The position numbers and the translations under genes were made by a program. A stretch of DNA of 64,000 nt from Spirosoma luteum DSM 19990 (lineage in GTDB: Bacteria; Bacteroidota; Bacteroidia; Cytophagales; Spirosomataceae), in the NCBI RefSeq assembly GCF_000374065.1, contig NZ_KB893311.1:1-64000 (forward strand). The letters run 5' to 3'. The number at the start of each line of letters is the position of its first letter. Positions within the stretch are counted from its first letter, which is position 1. The notes beneath the pieces were generated by a model. That model worked only from the letters and a program-made list of their open reading frames with translations, was not told where the DNA came from and made no database searches. This document shows, piece by piece, positions 43,803 to 54,000 of the stretch.

Positions 43803-44282
43803 ATGAACCATCCTGATCAACACGAATCGCACAAGCCGGTATATACCAATTTTATGCTCATGCTGGCCGGTTCCGCATTATCAATGTACATTACGATGTA
43901 CTTTAATACGTACGAATTAAGTCACGTTTATTTCAGCTGGACACGCATGTATATGACGCTGATAGGTGTTTCTGGCATGGCTATCGTAATGTTCATATTT
44001 ATGCGCCACATGTACACGGATAAGGCGAAAAATGCCATGATAATAGCCGGAAGTCTTCTCGTAATGGCATTGGGTACCATCCTGGTAAGGAGTCAAATAC
44101 CCATAGACGATGTCAAATGGATGAAGGCTATGATTCCGCATCATTCCATTGCTATTTTGACCAGTAGCCGGGCTGATATACAAGACCCTGAGGTGAGAAA
44201 ATTAGCCGATGATATTATCAAAGCACAGGAGAGAGAAATTGGGGAGATGAAAGCGATGATAAAACGACTAGAAAATAACTAA
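43803..44282 (+). CDS. DUF305-domain membrane protein
   Basis: A 159-residue protein with three N-terminal membrane helices (FMLMLAGSALSMYITMYF; MTLIGVSGMAIVMFIFM; AMIIAGSLLVMALGTILV) and a C-terminal half of a DUF305 domain: KWMKAMIPHHSIAILTSSR with the conserved MIPHH, then VRKLADDIIKAQEREIGEMK. DUF305 proteins are His/Met-rich, ferritin-like and frequent in copper-resistance loci. It is 30 or so percent AT-richer by eye than the CusCBA genes. The function is probably metal binding in the periplasm or at the membrane. Confidence 0.82.
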   Translation: MNHPDQHESHKPVYTNFMLMLAGSALSMYITMYFNTYELSHVYFSWTRMYMTLIGVSGMAIVMFIFMRHMYTDKAKNAMIIAGSLLVMALGTILVRSQIPIDDVKWMKAMIPHHSIAILTSSRADIQDPEVRKLADDIIKAQEREIGEMKAMIKRLENN

Positions 44283-44780
44283 TACGGGCTCAACCCGTAA
44301 TCAAAGCAGTATTACCTGCATACGTTGTAAAGCTAACAAAAATATGCTTTGCTGATGCCCGAAAAATGACTCCTATGAACTTACGTTCAAAAGGAGAATT
44401 TAAGCGTAAGTTCATTTCTATCGCTGAGTTAAAAAGTATACGGAGCGGTAAGGGAAAATGCCAGCGTCTGATAGTCAACCACATCGGAATTACCGGAATG
44501 AAAAATAATCGCGGGCTAGAAATTATAGGCTGATCAGGCTCAAAAAAAGATAGCTAAAAACATCGTTAATGTGCTTGTAAAAGTCAATCCTTGTACTTGT
44601 ATATTAGCCATATGACACTAAATATCAGACTATTAATCCGGCGTATTATGAGTAGCAGGAAGCGTTCGTTTACCGTAGTGTGTATTTGTTAAAAGGCAAT
44701 ATCGATATGCATTTCTGAGTATTTTTTTCGATTAAACTGTGTTTAAAACATTCAACAATCAATTCATGACATTTACACAA
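44283..44780. other. Intergenic region with a doubtful 52-codon ORF
   Basis: About 500 bp. An ATG at 44375 opens a frame to TGA at 44533 (MNLRSKGEFKRKFISIAELK and onward), basic and of unknown family; confidence that it is a gene is low. The rest is AT-rich and holds the promoter of the DUF2911 gene. Confidence 0.4.
44375..44533 (+). CDS. Hypothetical small basic protein (doubtful)
   Basis: 52 residues from ATG 44375, rich in Lys and Arg, no recognised domain or signal peptide. No clear ribosome-binding sequence. It stands alone between the DUF305 and DUF2911 genes. Confidence 0.2.
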   Translation: MNLRSKGEFKRKFISIAELKSIRSGKGKCQRLIVNHIGITGMKNNRGLEIIG

Positions 44781-45335
44781 ATGAACAAATTTTTTTTCAT
44801 GTTCCTATTTATGGGTTTGCCATTTATGGCGCTGGCTCAACACGAAAACCACAGTGTTAAAACAGACACCGCTAAAGTCAAGCCGAAGAGTCCACGACTT
44901 ACGGCAATGGCTATGGTGGGTACTAATCATGTGCATATCGATTATGGTTCACCAAGTGTAAGAGGGCGTACTATCTGGAATGGCCTAGTCACCTACAATC
45001 AGGTGTGGGCTACGGGAGCACATAAAGCCACCTGGATAGAATTTGGCCAGGACGTAATTATTCAAGGCGAGGTTATTCCAAAAGGCAAGTATGGTTTCTT
45101 TACAATTCCTGCTGATAAAGAATGGACCTTGATTATCAGTAAAGATTGGGATATGCACCTAGCCGACGATTATAACGAACAAAACGATGTAGTCAGACTA
45201 AAAACTGTACCCAACAAGAATGCAACTTTGTTGGAGTCATTGACCTATCAAGTTAAGGAAACCGGTAATAACAAAGGCAAGATAAGTCTGAGTTGGGAAA
45301 ACCTGACTGTTTCTTTTGATTTCAAAAACAAATAG
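44781..45335 (+). CDS. DUF2911 exported protein (second copy)
   Basis: About 184 residues from the ATG at 44781, chosen because it starts a compact signal peptide (MNKFFFMFLFMGLPFMALAQ); ATG 44766 and GTG 44739 are alternatives. The DUF2911 pattern follows: TNHVHIDYGSPSVRGRTIWN, VWATGAHKATWIEFGQDVII, KGKYGFFTIPADKEWTLIIS. Unlike the copy at 40792 it lacks a TPR-like tail and has a His-rich mature N-terminus (HENHSVKT). Family function is unknown; the setting suggests a periplasmic role in copper stress. Confidence 0.88.
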   Translation: MNKFFFMFLFMGLPFMALAQHENHSVKTDTAKVKPKSPRLTAMAMVGTNHVHIDYGSPSVRGRTIWNGLVTYNQVWATGAHKATWIEFGQDVIIQGEVIPKGKYGFFTIPADKEWTLIISKDWDMHLADDYNEQNDVVRLKTVPNKNATLLESLTYQVKETGNNKGKISLSWENLTVSFDFKNK

Positions 45336-45502
45336 ACACAATAACTAAATTTCATTTCCCCGAATTTGCATGATTCATGGCTTAATGGATCTCATTTCAG
45401 GGAGTCTAATTTTACTTTTTTGGCTTTTAGGTAGTCTCTATTGCAGTTACCCTAAGTACATAAACTCTAATGTAAGTTTTACCAATTAATTTTAATAAAT
45501 CT

Positions 45503-45967
45503 ATGAAAACCATTCGTTTCACACTAGCCCTACTGGCTTTCACTACGCTATCGGCTATCTCCTACGCCCAAACGCTAGCTCCGGCCCTGACGGCCTATTA
45601 CGGCGTAAAAGATGCCTTAGTCGCTACCGATGCGGCCAAAGCCAAAACAGAGGCTACCACGCTGGCATCGGCCTTAGCTAAAGTTGATGCGGAAAAACTG
45701 TCCACCACTGATAAGAAGGCACTTACTACGGCCAAAACCAACGCTATGGCGATTAGCAAAACGACCGATGTGGACATGCAGCGCAAGCAGTTTGACGATT
45801 TGTCCACCAGTATGATTACGCTGGTGAAAGCCACCAAACCCGCCAAAACTTACGTGCAGTACTGCCCGATGGTGGATGCCTCCTGGCTGAGCAATACCAA
45901 AGAGGTGCGTAACCCCTACTACGGCGATAAAATGCTCAAGTGTGGCTCGGTCAAAGAAGAATTATAA
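45503..45967 (+). CDS. DUF3347 exported protein
   Basis: A 154-residue periplasmic protein (signal FTTLSAISYAQ). A helical domain of Ala/Lys-rich helices is followed by the DUF3347 C-terminal signature VQYCPMVDASWLSNTKEV, then RNPYYGDKMLKCGSVKEEL; the YCPM and CG motifs with Met residues resemble Cu-binding sites, and DUF3347 is typically found fused or adjacent to CusB-like adaptors. It starts the operon leading to the HMA-AraC regulator and CusCBA. A C-terminal relic of another DUF3347 gene occurs at 56185. Confidence 0.87.
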   Translation: MKTIRFTLALLAFTTLSAISYAQTLAPALTAYYGVKDALVATDAAKAKTEATTLASALAKVDAEKLSTTDKKALTTAKTNAMAISKTTDVDMQRKQFDDLSTSMITLVKATKPAKTYVQYCPMVDASWLSNTKEVRNPYYGDKMLKCGSVKEEL

Positions 45968-46021
45968 AGTCATCCACCCCGCTAGGTGTTGAGGAACGCA
46001 CAACGGGGTCAGAAGCGGATA

Positions 46022-46588
46022 ATGGCATCCCAGGAACTCTATATCAAAAACATGGTCTGTAGCCGCTGCATCTTCGTGGTGCGGGCTGAACTGGAACGGC
46101 TGGGCTATGCCGTCGCGGATGTCGAGTTAGGACGGGCTACGATTGATAGCCCACCTGCTGACCTGACGAGCATTGGTACGGCCCTGGAACAGCATGGCTT
46201 TGCGCTGCTGACCGATAAAACATCGCGGGTGGTCAATCAGGTGAAGACACTCATTATCGACCTGATTCAGAGCGGACAGATTGCCGGGCTGAAGATTACC
46301 CTGTCGGACTATTTGGCGAGTCAGGTTGGACTGGACTATGCACACCTGAGTCACCTGTTTTCGACGACAGAAAACCTGACCATCGAGAAGTTCTGGATTA
46401 TGCAACGGGTGGAACGGGCCAAAGAATTGCTCAGCTACGACGAAGTATCCATCAGCGACATTGCCCGGCAACTGGGCTACAGCAGCGTTGCCTACCTGAC
46501 TAATCAATTCAAGAACATCACCGGGATGACCCCGGCCACCTATCGGGGCCAGCAGATCACGGACCGTAACCCGTTAGACTGGATTTGA
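46022..46588 (+). CDS. HMA-like domain fused to AraC-type HTH: copper-responsive regulator candidate
   Basis: A 188-residue protein from ATG 46022. Residues about 1-65 form a ferredoxin-like domain with the metal motif IKNMVCSRCIFVV (MxCxxC), as in HMA copper chaperones. Residues about 75-185 are an AraC helix-turn-helix pair (DYLASQVGLDYAHLSHLF; EVSISDIARQLGYSSVAYLT then NQFKNITGMTPATYR). This joins a soft-metal-binding module directly to a DNA-binding domain, so it most likely senses Cu(I) (or Ag(I)) in the cytoplasm. It lies within the DUF3347-CusCBA operon. A paralogue is at 58720. No CueR, CopY, CsoR or CusRS is visible in the window. Confidence 0.88.
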   Translation: MASQELYIKNMVCSRCIFVVRAELERLGYAVADVELGRATIDSPPADLTSIGTALEQHGFALLTDKTSRVVNQVKTLIIDLIQSGQIAGLKITLSDYLASQVGLDYAHLSHLFSTTENLTIEKFWIMQRVERAKELLSYDEVSISDIARQLGYSSVAYLTNQFKNITGMTPATYRGQQITDRNPLDWI

Positions 46589-46607
46589 ACGCAAACCATA
46601 CAAACGC

Positions 46608-47027
46608 ATGATAAATAGCCTGTCAACAATTATCTTAATGCTATTCGGCCTCACTACGACGTTTGCCCAGCATCAGCCCGGCGGGGGTGATCATAAGCAC
46701 GCATCTACGCACGGAGGAACTGTCAAATCGGCGGACAATTATCACCTGGAACTGGTGCAGAAAGCCGAAGCGCTTACCGTGTATCTGCTCGATGCTAAGC
46801 AGAAAACGCTGCCAACCAGCGGGGCAACCGCAACGGCTCTGTTGCAAACCGCCGACGGGAAAGTGACGACGGTCAAGCTTATGCCGATGGGCGGTAACCA
46901 GTTCGTCGCTACGCTGGATAAAGCCAGGTCCTTTCGTAAAGTGGTGGTGACCGTGGCCGTTGGCGGCAAGTCTGCGTCGGCTTCCTTCGATCTAACGGCC
47001 GACGCTCATGCTGCGCACACGAACTAA
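46608..47027 (+). CDS. His-rich exported protein, unknown
   Basis: A 139-residue exported protein (signal ending TTTFAQ). The mature N-terminus is His/Gly-rich (HQPGGGDHKHASTHGG), followed by a beta-rich domain (ADNYHLELVQKAEALTVYLL, then KLMPMGGNQFVATLDKARSF) and a His-containing end (DAHAAHTN). It overlaps the region upstream of the channel gene and is in the CusCBA operon. A periplasmic metal-binding role is likely, in the style of small CusF-like partners, but the fold is not that of CusF. Confidence 0.75.
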   Translation: MINSLSTIILMLFGLTTTFAQHQPGGGDHKHASTHGGTVKSADNYHLELVQKAEALTVYLLDAKQKTLPTSGATATALLQTADGKVTTVKLMPMGGNQFVATLDKARSFRKVVVTVAVGGKSASASFDLTADAHAAHTN

Positions 47028-47091
47028 TCGGTACTGCCTTCTGGGCGGCAAATGGGGTCTGCCTACGGCGGCTCGCTTACCCGTTTATCGA

Positions 47092-48276
47092 ATGAAACGA
47101 TTGATCTGGTTTTTAGTAAGTTGGGTAGTAACCGGAAACACCCTGGCTCAGTCAACGCTGTCTGAAGCCGATGTTGTCAGTCTGGTGCTGGCTAATAGTC
47201 CGGCGATTCGGGCGGCTGATTTAAGCATTCTGCAGAGTGGGCAACTCCTCAAAGGGGCCTACTCGATCCCGAACCTCGATGTTTTTACCGACAGCCCAAC
47301 CGGTAATTTCTATACCATTGGCGTGAATCAATCCTTTCAGTTGCCAACCGTATACAAGCGGCAATACCAGCTTCAAAGCCAGCAGGTTGGTCTGGCGCAG
47401 CTGGAGAAGCGAATCACCGAAAATGACATTCGGTTTCGGGTCCGTACCCTGTACGTAGCCCTGCAATACGGCGAGGCCCTCCGGCAGCAGTACCAGTTGC
47501 AGGACAGCATCTATAACCAGCTTCGGCTGATTGCCGGGCGGCAGTTTACGGCCGGTCAGATCGACTACCTCAGCAAAGCCTATACCGAATCGCAGGCGGG
47601 CGAGGTACGGAATCAACTCGGTCAGGCGCAGGCGGAGGTACTGACCATTACCCGGCAGTTGCAACGGCTTGCTGGTCGCCCGGACCCGATTCCGGTGGCT
47701 GGACTCGCCCGCACCCAACCGATAGCTGCGCTGACCAATCCTGATTCTACTGTGCTGGGCCTAAACCCGTCGCTGGCGTTTCTACGACAAACGGAAGTCA
47801 TCAGCCAGGGGCAAATCGGGCTGGAACGTGCCCGGTCGCTGCCCGGTGTTGTGGTGGGCTACTACAACCAGGGCAGTATGGAAACACCGACGCACCTCCG
47901 GTTCCGGTTCGGGCTGACATTGCCTGTCTGGTTTGGTCAATACCGCAGCCGCACGGTAGCTGCTCAGACAGGGCTGCAACTGGCTCGCCAACGGACCACG
48001 GCGCAGGTGCAGACACTGTCGGTGGATTTACAACAGGCCCAGGGCGATTTTGACAAGTTCCGGGCTTCACTCGATTACTACGAAATAACGGGCCTTCGGC
48101 AATCGGACGAGTTGATTAACACCGCCCGGCGCTTGTTTCAGAGTGGGCAGAATGATTACGTGAGTTACCTCCGAACCATCAACGATGCCTATGCTATCCG
48201 GCTACGCTACCTGGAAGCCTTGCGAAATTACAACCAGTCGGTACTGACCATCAATTATTTAACGGGAAACTTATGA
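47092..48276 (+). CDS. cusC: TolC-family outer-membrane channel of copper efflux (CusC-like)
   Basis: A 394-residue outer-membrane efflux protein. I take the ATG at 47092 (MKRLIWFLVSWVVTGNTLAQ, a clean signal peptide) over upstream frames. Typical long helices follow (LYVALQYGEALRQQYQLQDS), and the C-terminal ARRLFQSGQNDYVSYLRTIN is the repeat motif of this family. It overlaps the adaptor start by 4 bp (ATGA), forming channel-adaptor-linker lipoprotein-pump order with the next three genes. By context it exports Cu(I)/Ag(I). Confidence 0.88.
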   Translation: MKRLIWFLVSWVVTGNTLAQSTLSEADVVSLVLANSPAIRAADLSILQSGQLLKGAYSIPNLDVFTDSPTGNFYTIGVNQSFQLPTVYKRQYQLQSQQVGLAQLEKRITENDIRFRVRTLYVALQYGEALRQQYQLQDSIYNQLRLIAGRQFTAGQIDYLSKAYTESQAGEVRNQLGQAQAEVLTITRQLQRLAGRPDPIPVAGLARTQPIAALTNPDSTVLGLNPSLAFLRQTEVISQGQIGLERARSLPGVVVGYYNQGSMETPTHLRFRFGLTLPVWFGQYRSRTVAAQTGLQLARQRTTAQVQTLSVDLQQAQGDFDKFRASLDYYEITGLRQSDELINTARRLFQSGQNDYVSYLRTINDAYAIRLRYLEALRNYNQSVLTINYLTGNL

Positions 48277-49973
48277 ATAAGCGAACGCAACTCATGGCCC
48301 TGGTAGCCGCGTTTTTCGGGCTAATCGGCTTTCAAACAGCTACCGCCCACGGGGGGGAGGATCACGGCGCGGCCACGGCTCCCACGGGCCAGGCCATGAC
48401 CTACTTCACCAGTCAGGCCATTTCGGACAAATACGAAGTAGTGCTGCACTACGAACCACTGGAAGTAGGCGAAGCGGGCAAGCTACGGCTCTACATCAAC
48501 GAGTTCGACACCAACCGACCCGTCGATGGCGCAACGCTGCAAATCAGCAGCCCCGATGATGAGAAACTGACCATCGCCGTCAAACCCATCGGCAAGGGTA
48601 TTTATGAACTGACCGGGACGTTTCCAGCCAAAAAAGCCTACAGCCTGACCATCAGTCTGAATGCCAAACCGGGAGCAGACCTGCTGTTACTGGCGGGTAT
48701 CGAGGTGGGGAAAGACCTGCCGGTGGCCACGACTGCCGAGCCGACAACTGCTCACACCCATTGGTACGACAACACCTTTGTCCTGCTCGGCGGTGGTCTG
48801 CTGTTGGGTATGGGGCTGATGTTCTTCCTGATGCGGCTGCGCAACCGGCGGGTGGCCGTCAGCATCGCCGTCTTGCTGGGTATTTTGCCCACGGCCAACT
48901 GGCAGCGGGCCAATGCGCACGGGGGCGAAGATCACGGCGGGGGTACGGCCGGGGGGGGAGCGACATCGAGTACGTTCGCGATTCCGAAAGAGACGCAGTT
49001 TCTCTTTAACATCCTGACTCAGCGGCTCCAGGCCGGGGAACAGGCGCAGACGACCACCGTAGCCGGTACCGTGCAGCCTTCTTCGACCGGCCAGGCAGTG
49101 GTGCAATCCCCGCAGGTGGGGCGGCTGACGTCATTGCAGGTACGGGTGGGGCAAACAGTGAGCAAGGGGCAAACCCTGGCCGTAGTGGAGCAGACCATTG
49201 ATGCCCCAACGCAGATCAACCTAGAATCTGAACGCAATACCCTGACGGCCGAACTTCAGGTCGCCCGTAAAGAGTACGACCGGCTTAAAACCATTGAGGA
49301 TATTGTAGCCAAACGCGACCTGACCGAAGCCGAAGCCCGGTTGACCCGCGCCCAGGCAAACCTGAAAGTCTTCAGCGGCATCACCCGCTCCGGGGGCAGT
49401 AATGCCCGCAGTATCTCGTTGAAGGCTCCCGTAGGCGGTATAGTCGGCCCGTTCACGGCCGCTATTGGCTCCACTGTCAACGTGGGTGAGACGCTGTTTA
49501 CGGTCACTAATCTGGGCAAGGTGTACATCGAAGCGCAGGTTTTTGACAAGGATTTGGCGGTACTCCGGTCGGCTAAGTCATTCGGGGTCGCAGGGGTGAA
49601 TGATACCGGAAAATCGGGTGTGGCGCGATTGCTGTCGCAGGCGCAGACCATCAATGCCTCCAACCAGTCGCAGCGGCTGCTCTTCGAGATGGATAACGCG
49701 GGCGGTGCCTTTAAAATCGGCGAGTTCGTCAATATCCGGGTGCAGTCGGCCAGGGGAACACGGGGTCTTTCGGTTCCCAATTCGGCCATCAGCGAGATGA
49801 ATGGCAAGGCCGTCGTCTTCATCAAGGATGCGCCCGAAGTAGTCAGTCTGGCCTACGTCACTACGGGAGCCGACAACGGCCAGTTTACCCAAATCCTGAC
49901 CGGCGTAGAAGCCGACGAACGGGTGATCGTAACCGGCACCTACCAGGCCAAAATGATTTATTTAAACCAGTAG
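48273..49973 (+). CDS. cusB: RND metal-efflux adaptor with extra N-terminal exported domain (CusB-like)
   Basis: 566 residues, longer than usual CusB. Residues 1-26 are a signal peptide leading to AHGGEDHGAATAP; 40-150 form a beta-sandwich (YEVVLHYEPLEVGEAGKLRL); a membrane helix at about 165-190 (VLLGGGLLLGMGLMFFLM) is followed by a second signal-like helix and a second HGGEDHGGGTAG at about 215. The adaptor proper (about 235-566) has lipoyl halves, the hairpin (QINLESERNTLTAELQVARK) and VTNLGKVYIEAQVFDKDLA. It looks like a fusion of two exported proteins with the same His-rich start. It is coupled to the CusC-like gene by a 4-bp overlap. Confidence 0.88.
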   Translation: MNKRTQLMALVAAFFGLIGFQTATAHGGEDHGAATAPTGQAMTYFTSQAISDKYEVVLHYEPLEVGEAGKLRLYINEFDTNRPVDGATLQISSPDDEKLTIAVKPIGKGIYELTGTFPAKKAYSLTISLNAKPGADLLLLAGIEVGKDLPVATTAEPTTAHTHWYDNTFVLLGGGLLLGMGLMFFLMRLRNRRVAVSIAVLLGILPTANWQRANAHGGEDHGGGTAGGGATSSTFAIPKETQFLFNILTQRLQAGEQAQTTTVAGTVQPSSTGQAVVQSPQVGRLTSLQVRVGQTVSKGQTLAVVEQTIDAPTQINLESERNTLTAELQVARKEYDRLKTIEDIVAKRDLTEAEARLTRAQANLKVFSGITRSGGSNARSISLKAPVGGIVGPFTAAIGSTVNVGETLFTVTNLGKVYIEAQVFDKDLAVLRSAKSFGVAGVNDTGKSGVARLLSQAQTINASNQSQRLLFEMDNAGGAFKIGEFVNIRVQSARGTRGLSVPNSAISEMNGKAVVFIKDAPEVVSLAYVTTGADNGQFTQILTGVEADERVIVTGTYQAKMIYLNQ

Positions 49974-49992
49974 TTTTCATACAACCAATTCC

Positions 49993-50997
49993 ATGCGTAC
50001 CAATATCAAAACCGCCATCGTCCTGACAGTGGCCATTACCAGCTCCGTTCTGTTCACGTCCTGCACCAGTGCGGATAAAGCCGAATCCACGACCGAAACC
50101 ACCGCCATCAATGCAGCCGGCACGACCGATGCCGATGCGCACAGTGGTACCCATACCTACGCCTGTCCCATGCACCCCGAAGTAACGGGGAAGGAAGGCG
50201 ACATGTGCCCCAAGTGCGGCATGAAACTCGAACACAACGACAACGCGGGTAAGAGTAACGGCAAAGCCTACGTAATGAATGTCAAGACCACCCCCGCCAC
50301 CATCGAAGCCGGTAAAGCGGGCTTGTTTTCGTTCACGCCGGGGGTGAAAGACAAGGAAGGCGAATTGGTGCCTCTGGATCTGCACCACGAACGGAAAATT
50401 CACCTCATCGTGGTCAGTAAAGACCTGTCTTATTTTGAGCACATCCACCCGGATTACCAGGCATCGGGTACGTACGACCTCGCCGTATTGCCCGCCAATA
50501 AGGCGTACACGGCAGGTGCCAATAAAAACGAAACTCACTTTGCCAAAGGGGGTGAGTACATCCTGTTTGCCGATTACACACCCACGGGAGGTACGCCCCA
50601 GTTAGAGAAAATCAACCTGACGGTGGGGGGGACACCCTACAAGCCGGTAACCTACTCGTCTCCTAAACTCAGTTCGACGGTGGATAACTACACGCTCGAA
50701 CTGGTTCCAGAGGGCAACCAGTTCGAGGTGGGTAAACTGGCCCACATTGAGGGAGTCCTGAAAAAAGACGGCAAGGTCATGGATGCCGCCACACTGGAAA
50801 ATTACCTTGGTGCCAAAGCGCACATGGTGGTAGTGGGCATCGACGACAAAAACTACCTGCATGTTCACCCGGAAGTGGTCAACGGTAAGTTCGATCTGCA
50901 CACCACCTTCGAGAAAGCGGGCATCTACCGGGGCTGGGTGCAGTTTCAGGACGGCGGCAAAATCCGCACGATGGATTACGTAATTGCTGTGAAGTAA
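49993..50997 (+). CDS. Heavy-metal-binding lipoprotein (YHS/HMBD type)
   Basis: A 334-residue lipoprotein (lipobox SSVLFTSC). Residues about 52-80 carry the heavy-metal-binding domain TYACPMHPEVTGKEGDMCPK then CGMKL, with two Cys pairs typical of adaptor-associated domains. The rest is a beta-rich region with many His in positions such as VPLDLHHERKIHLIVVSKDL, YFEHIHPDYQASGTYD and NYLHVHPEVVNGKFDLHTTF, suggesting multiple metal sites. It lies between the adaptor and pump genes with 19- and 14-bp gaps, so it probably hands copper to the CusCBA complex in the periplasm. Confidence 0.85.
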   Translation: MRTNIKTAIVLTVAITSSVLFTSCTSADKAESTTETTAINAAGTTDADAHSGTHTYACPMHPEVTGKEGDMCPKCGMKLEHNDNAGKSNGKAYVMNVKTTPATIEAGKAGLFSFTPGVKDKEGELVPLDLHHERKIHLIVVSKDLSYFEHIHPDYQASGTYDLAVLPANKAYTAGANKNETHFAKGGEYILFADYTPTGGTPQLEKINLTVGGTPYKPVTYSSPKLSSTVDNYTLELVPEGNQFEVGKLAHIEGVLKKDGKVMDAATLENYLGAKAHMVVVGIDDKNYLHVHPEVVNGKFDLHTTFEKAGIYRGWVQFQDGGKIRTMDYVIAVK

Positions 50998-51011
50998 ACA
51001 GTAGCTCAATT

Positions 51012-54000
51012 ATGCTCAATCGCCTGATTCATTTCTCGCTGGCCAACCGTCTGTTTGTGGTGGCGTTTGCGGCTCTGGTGCTGGTATATGGCGTGTATAC
51101 GGCGGTTCATCTGCCCGTTGACGTGTTGCCCGACCTAAACCGTCCCCGCGTGACGGTGTTTCTGGAAGCCAACGGCTTGGCCCCCGAAGAACTCGAAACG
51201 CAGGTTATCTTACCCGTCGAAACAGCCCTCAACGGGGCACCGGGGGTCGAAATCGTGCGGTCGGTGGCCTCGCCCGGTTTGGGGTTGGTGTTTGTCGAAT
51301 TCGGCTGGAACACCGACATCTACCGCGCACGGCAACTGACGGCCGAGAAATTGCAGACGGTACAATTACCGGGTGGCATTACGCCCGTTATGGGACCGAT
51401 CAGTTCGGTCATGGGACAGATTATGCTGGTGGGGCTGACGGCCGATACGACCAGTCCGGCCGACCTGCGCACCCTGGCCGATTTCACCATTCGTCGGCGG
51501 CTCATGAGCATCGGGGGCGTATCGCAGGTCATTCCCATCGGGGGCGAACGGCGGCAGTATCAGGTACTCATCAGCACGGCCAAACTCCGCCAGTACGGCC
51601 TGACGATTGACGATGTGGATAAAGCGATGGAAGGCACCAACCAGAATACCACCGGTGGTTTCTTCGATCATTACGGTTCGGAGGTCCTGATCCGAAACGT
51701 GGGCCGGGTGCAGACGTTAGCCGATTTATCAGCCACTGTCGTGGCCAACCAAAACGGGCTGCCCGTGTTACTATCTCAAATCGCCGAGGTCAAATTTGGC
51801 GGAGCCATCAAGCGGGGCGATGCCAGCGTGAACGGCAAACCCGCCGTGATTCTGACCGTCGAAAAACAGCCGGGCACCAGCACCGTTGAGTTGACCAAAA
51901 AGGTCGAGGTAGCTTTAGCTGAGTTGCAGAAAACCCTGCCCGGTGATGTGAAGATCAACCCCAATCTGTTCCAGCAACGGCACTTCATCGAAACCTCGCT
52001 GCAAAACGTAGAAGACGCCCTTCGCGACGGGTTTATCCTGGTGGTGATCGTGCTGTTCCTGTTTCTGCTGAATTTCCGTACCACGCTTATCACCCTGACG
52101 GCCATACCCCTATCCCTGGTGGTATCGGCCATCATCTTTAAGGCCTTCGACATTTCCATCAATACGCTGACGCTCGGCGGGCTGGCCATTGCCATTGGTG
52201 AACTGGTCGATGATGCTATTGTGGACGTAGAAAACGTTTTCCGCCGGTTGCGCGAGAACCGACAACTTAAACAGCCAAAACCCACGCTCGAAGTTATTTA
52301 CCGGGCCAGTGCGGAGGTCCGAAATTCGATTGTGTACGCCACCATCATCGTGGTGCTGGTCTTTATACCCCTGTTTTATATGCAGGGCATCGAAGGCCGG
52401 ATTTTTGCCCCGCTGGGCATTGCTTACATCACGAGTATCGTGGCCTCGCTAATCGTGTCGCTCACCGTTACACCCGCCCTGTGTAGCTATCTGCTGGCCA
52501 ACTCAAGCCAGTCAATCAAGCCGGGCCGCACCGGCGGACCGGCGGCACCGTGGCAATTCTGGAAAAAACGGCGGTCCGGCGGTCCGGTGGCAACCGACCC
52601 GTCGGACCGACCCACCGACGACCACGAAACGGACAGCGGGCTGGTGCGCTGGTTGAAACGCAACGATACGCACCTGCTGCACTGGGGATTGAAGCGGCCC
52701 CGACTAGTTATGGGGGTGGCGGGTGTATTGATCGTAGCCGCAGCCTGCCTGGTACCCTTTTTCGGAACGGAGTTTTTGCCCCCTTTTAACGAAGGCTCAT
52801 TTACCATCAACTTTTCGACTCCGGCCGGTACGTCACTGGACGAGTCGAATCAGATTGGCGTAGTGGGTGAAAAGCTCCTGATGCAGGTGCCGGAAGTGCA
52901 GTACGTGAGCCGCCGGACGGGCCGGGCCGAACTGGACGAACACGCCGAACCGCCCGCCAACTCCGAAATCGAAGTGGACCTCAAACCCTCCGACCGCCCA
53001 CGGGAAGTGGTCCTGGCCGACATCCGACAAAAGATGGACGAGTTAAAGGGTGTAACGGTGAATATCGGCCAGCCCATCTCGCACCGGCTCGACCACCTTC
53101 TATCGGGCGTTCGGGCGCAGGTCGCTATCAAACTCTTCGGCAACGATCTGAACGAACTGCGTACCAACGCTGACCGCATCCGGCAAACCATCAGCAGCGT
53201 ACCCGGCGTGGTCGATGTGCAGATTGAAAAACAGGTGATGGTGCCGCAGTTGGTGGTTAAACTCAAACGGGATGCGCTGCAACGCTACGGCATTCAGGCG
53301 GGCCGGGTGGCCCAGGACTTAGAGATTTTCTACAACGGGAAGGTCACGGGTCAGGTACTCGATGGCCCCAAAACGTTCGATATTCTGCTCCGGGTGCAGA
53401 ACGACGAGCGGGTTGACATCGACAGGATCAAGTCCGCCGAAATCAGCGATGCCCAGGGTAATGCCATTCCGCTGGGACAGGTTGCCGATATTGCCTACAC
53501 GACAGCGATCAATTCCATCGCTCACGAAAATACTTTGCGCCGGATCGTTATCTCCTGCAACGTACAGGGCCGGGATTTGGGGAGTACCGTGAAAGAATTA
53601 CAGACTAAAGTAGCGCAGCAGGTCAAACTGCCGACGGGCTATTTCGTGCAGTACGGCGGGCAGTTCGAGAGTCAGCAGGAGGCTACCAGCCTGATCGGGT
53701 TGCTCAGCATTTTTTCCATTCTGGGCATTTTTCTGGTACTCTACAGCCACTTTAAATCGTCGCAGATTGTGCTGCAAATCATGCTGAATGTGCCCCTGGC
53801 CCTGATCGGTAGTGTGGTAGCCGTGATGCTGACGGGCGGCACGTTTTCGGTGGCCACTTTGGTGGGCTTCATTACCCTGACGGGCATTGCCTCCCGCAAT
53901 GGCATCATGATGATTTCGCACTACATCCACCTCATTGAGCAGGAAGGTGAAACGTTCTCGGAGCACATGATTATCCGGGGGTCACTGGAACGACTGGTGC

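Noticed and set aside
45440..45502. TCTAATGTAAGT upstream of the DUF3347 gene, considered as a copper operator
   Set aside because: Only one weak repeat; no partner at 20-21 bp and no box at the right distance.
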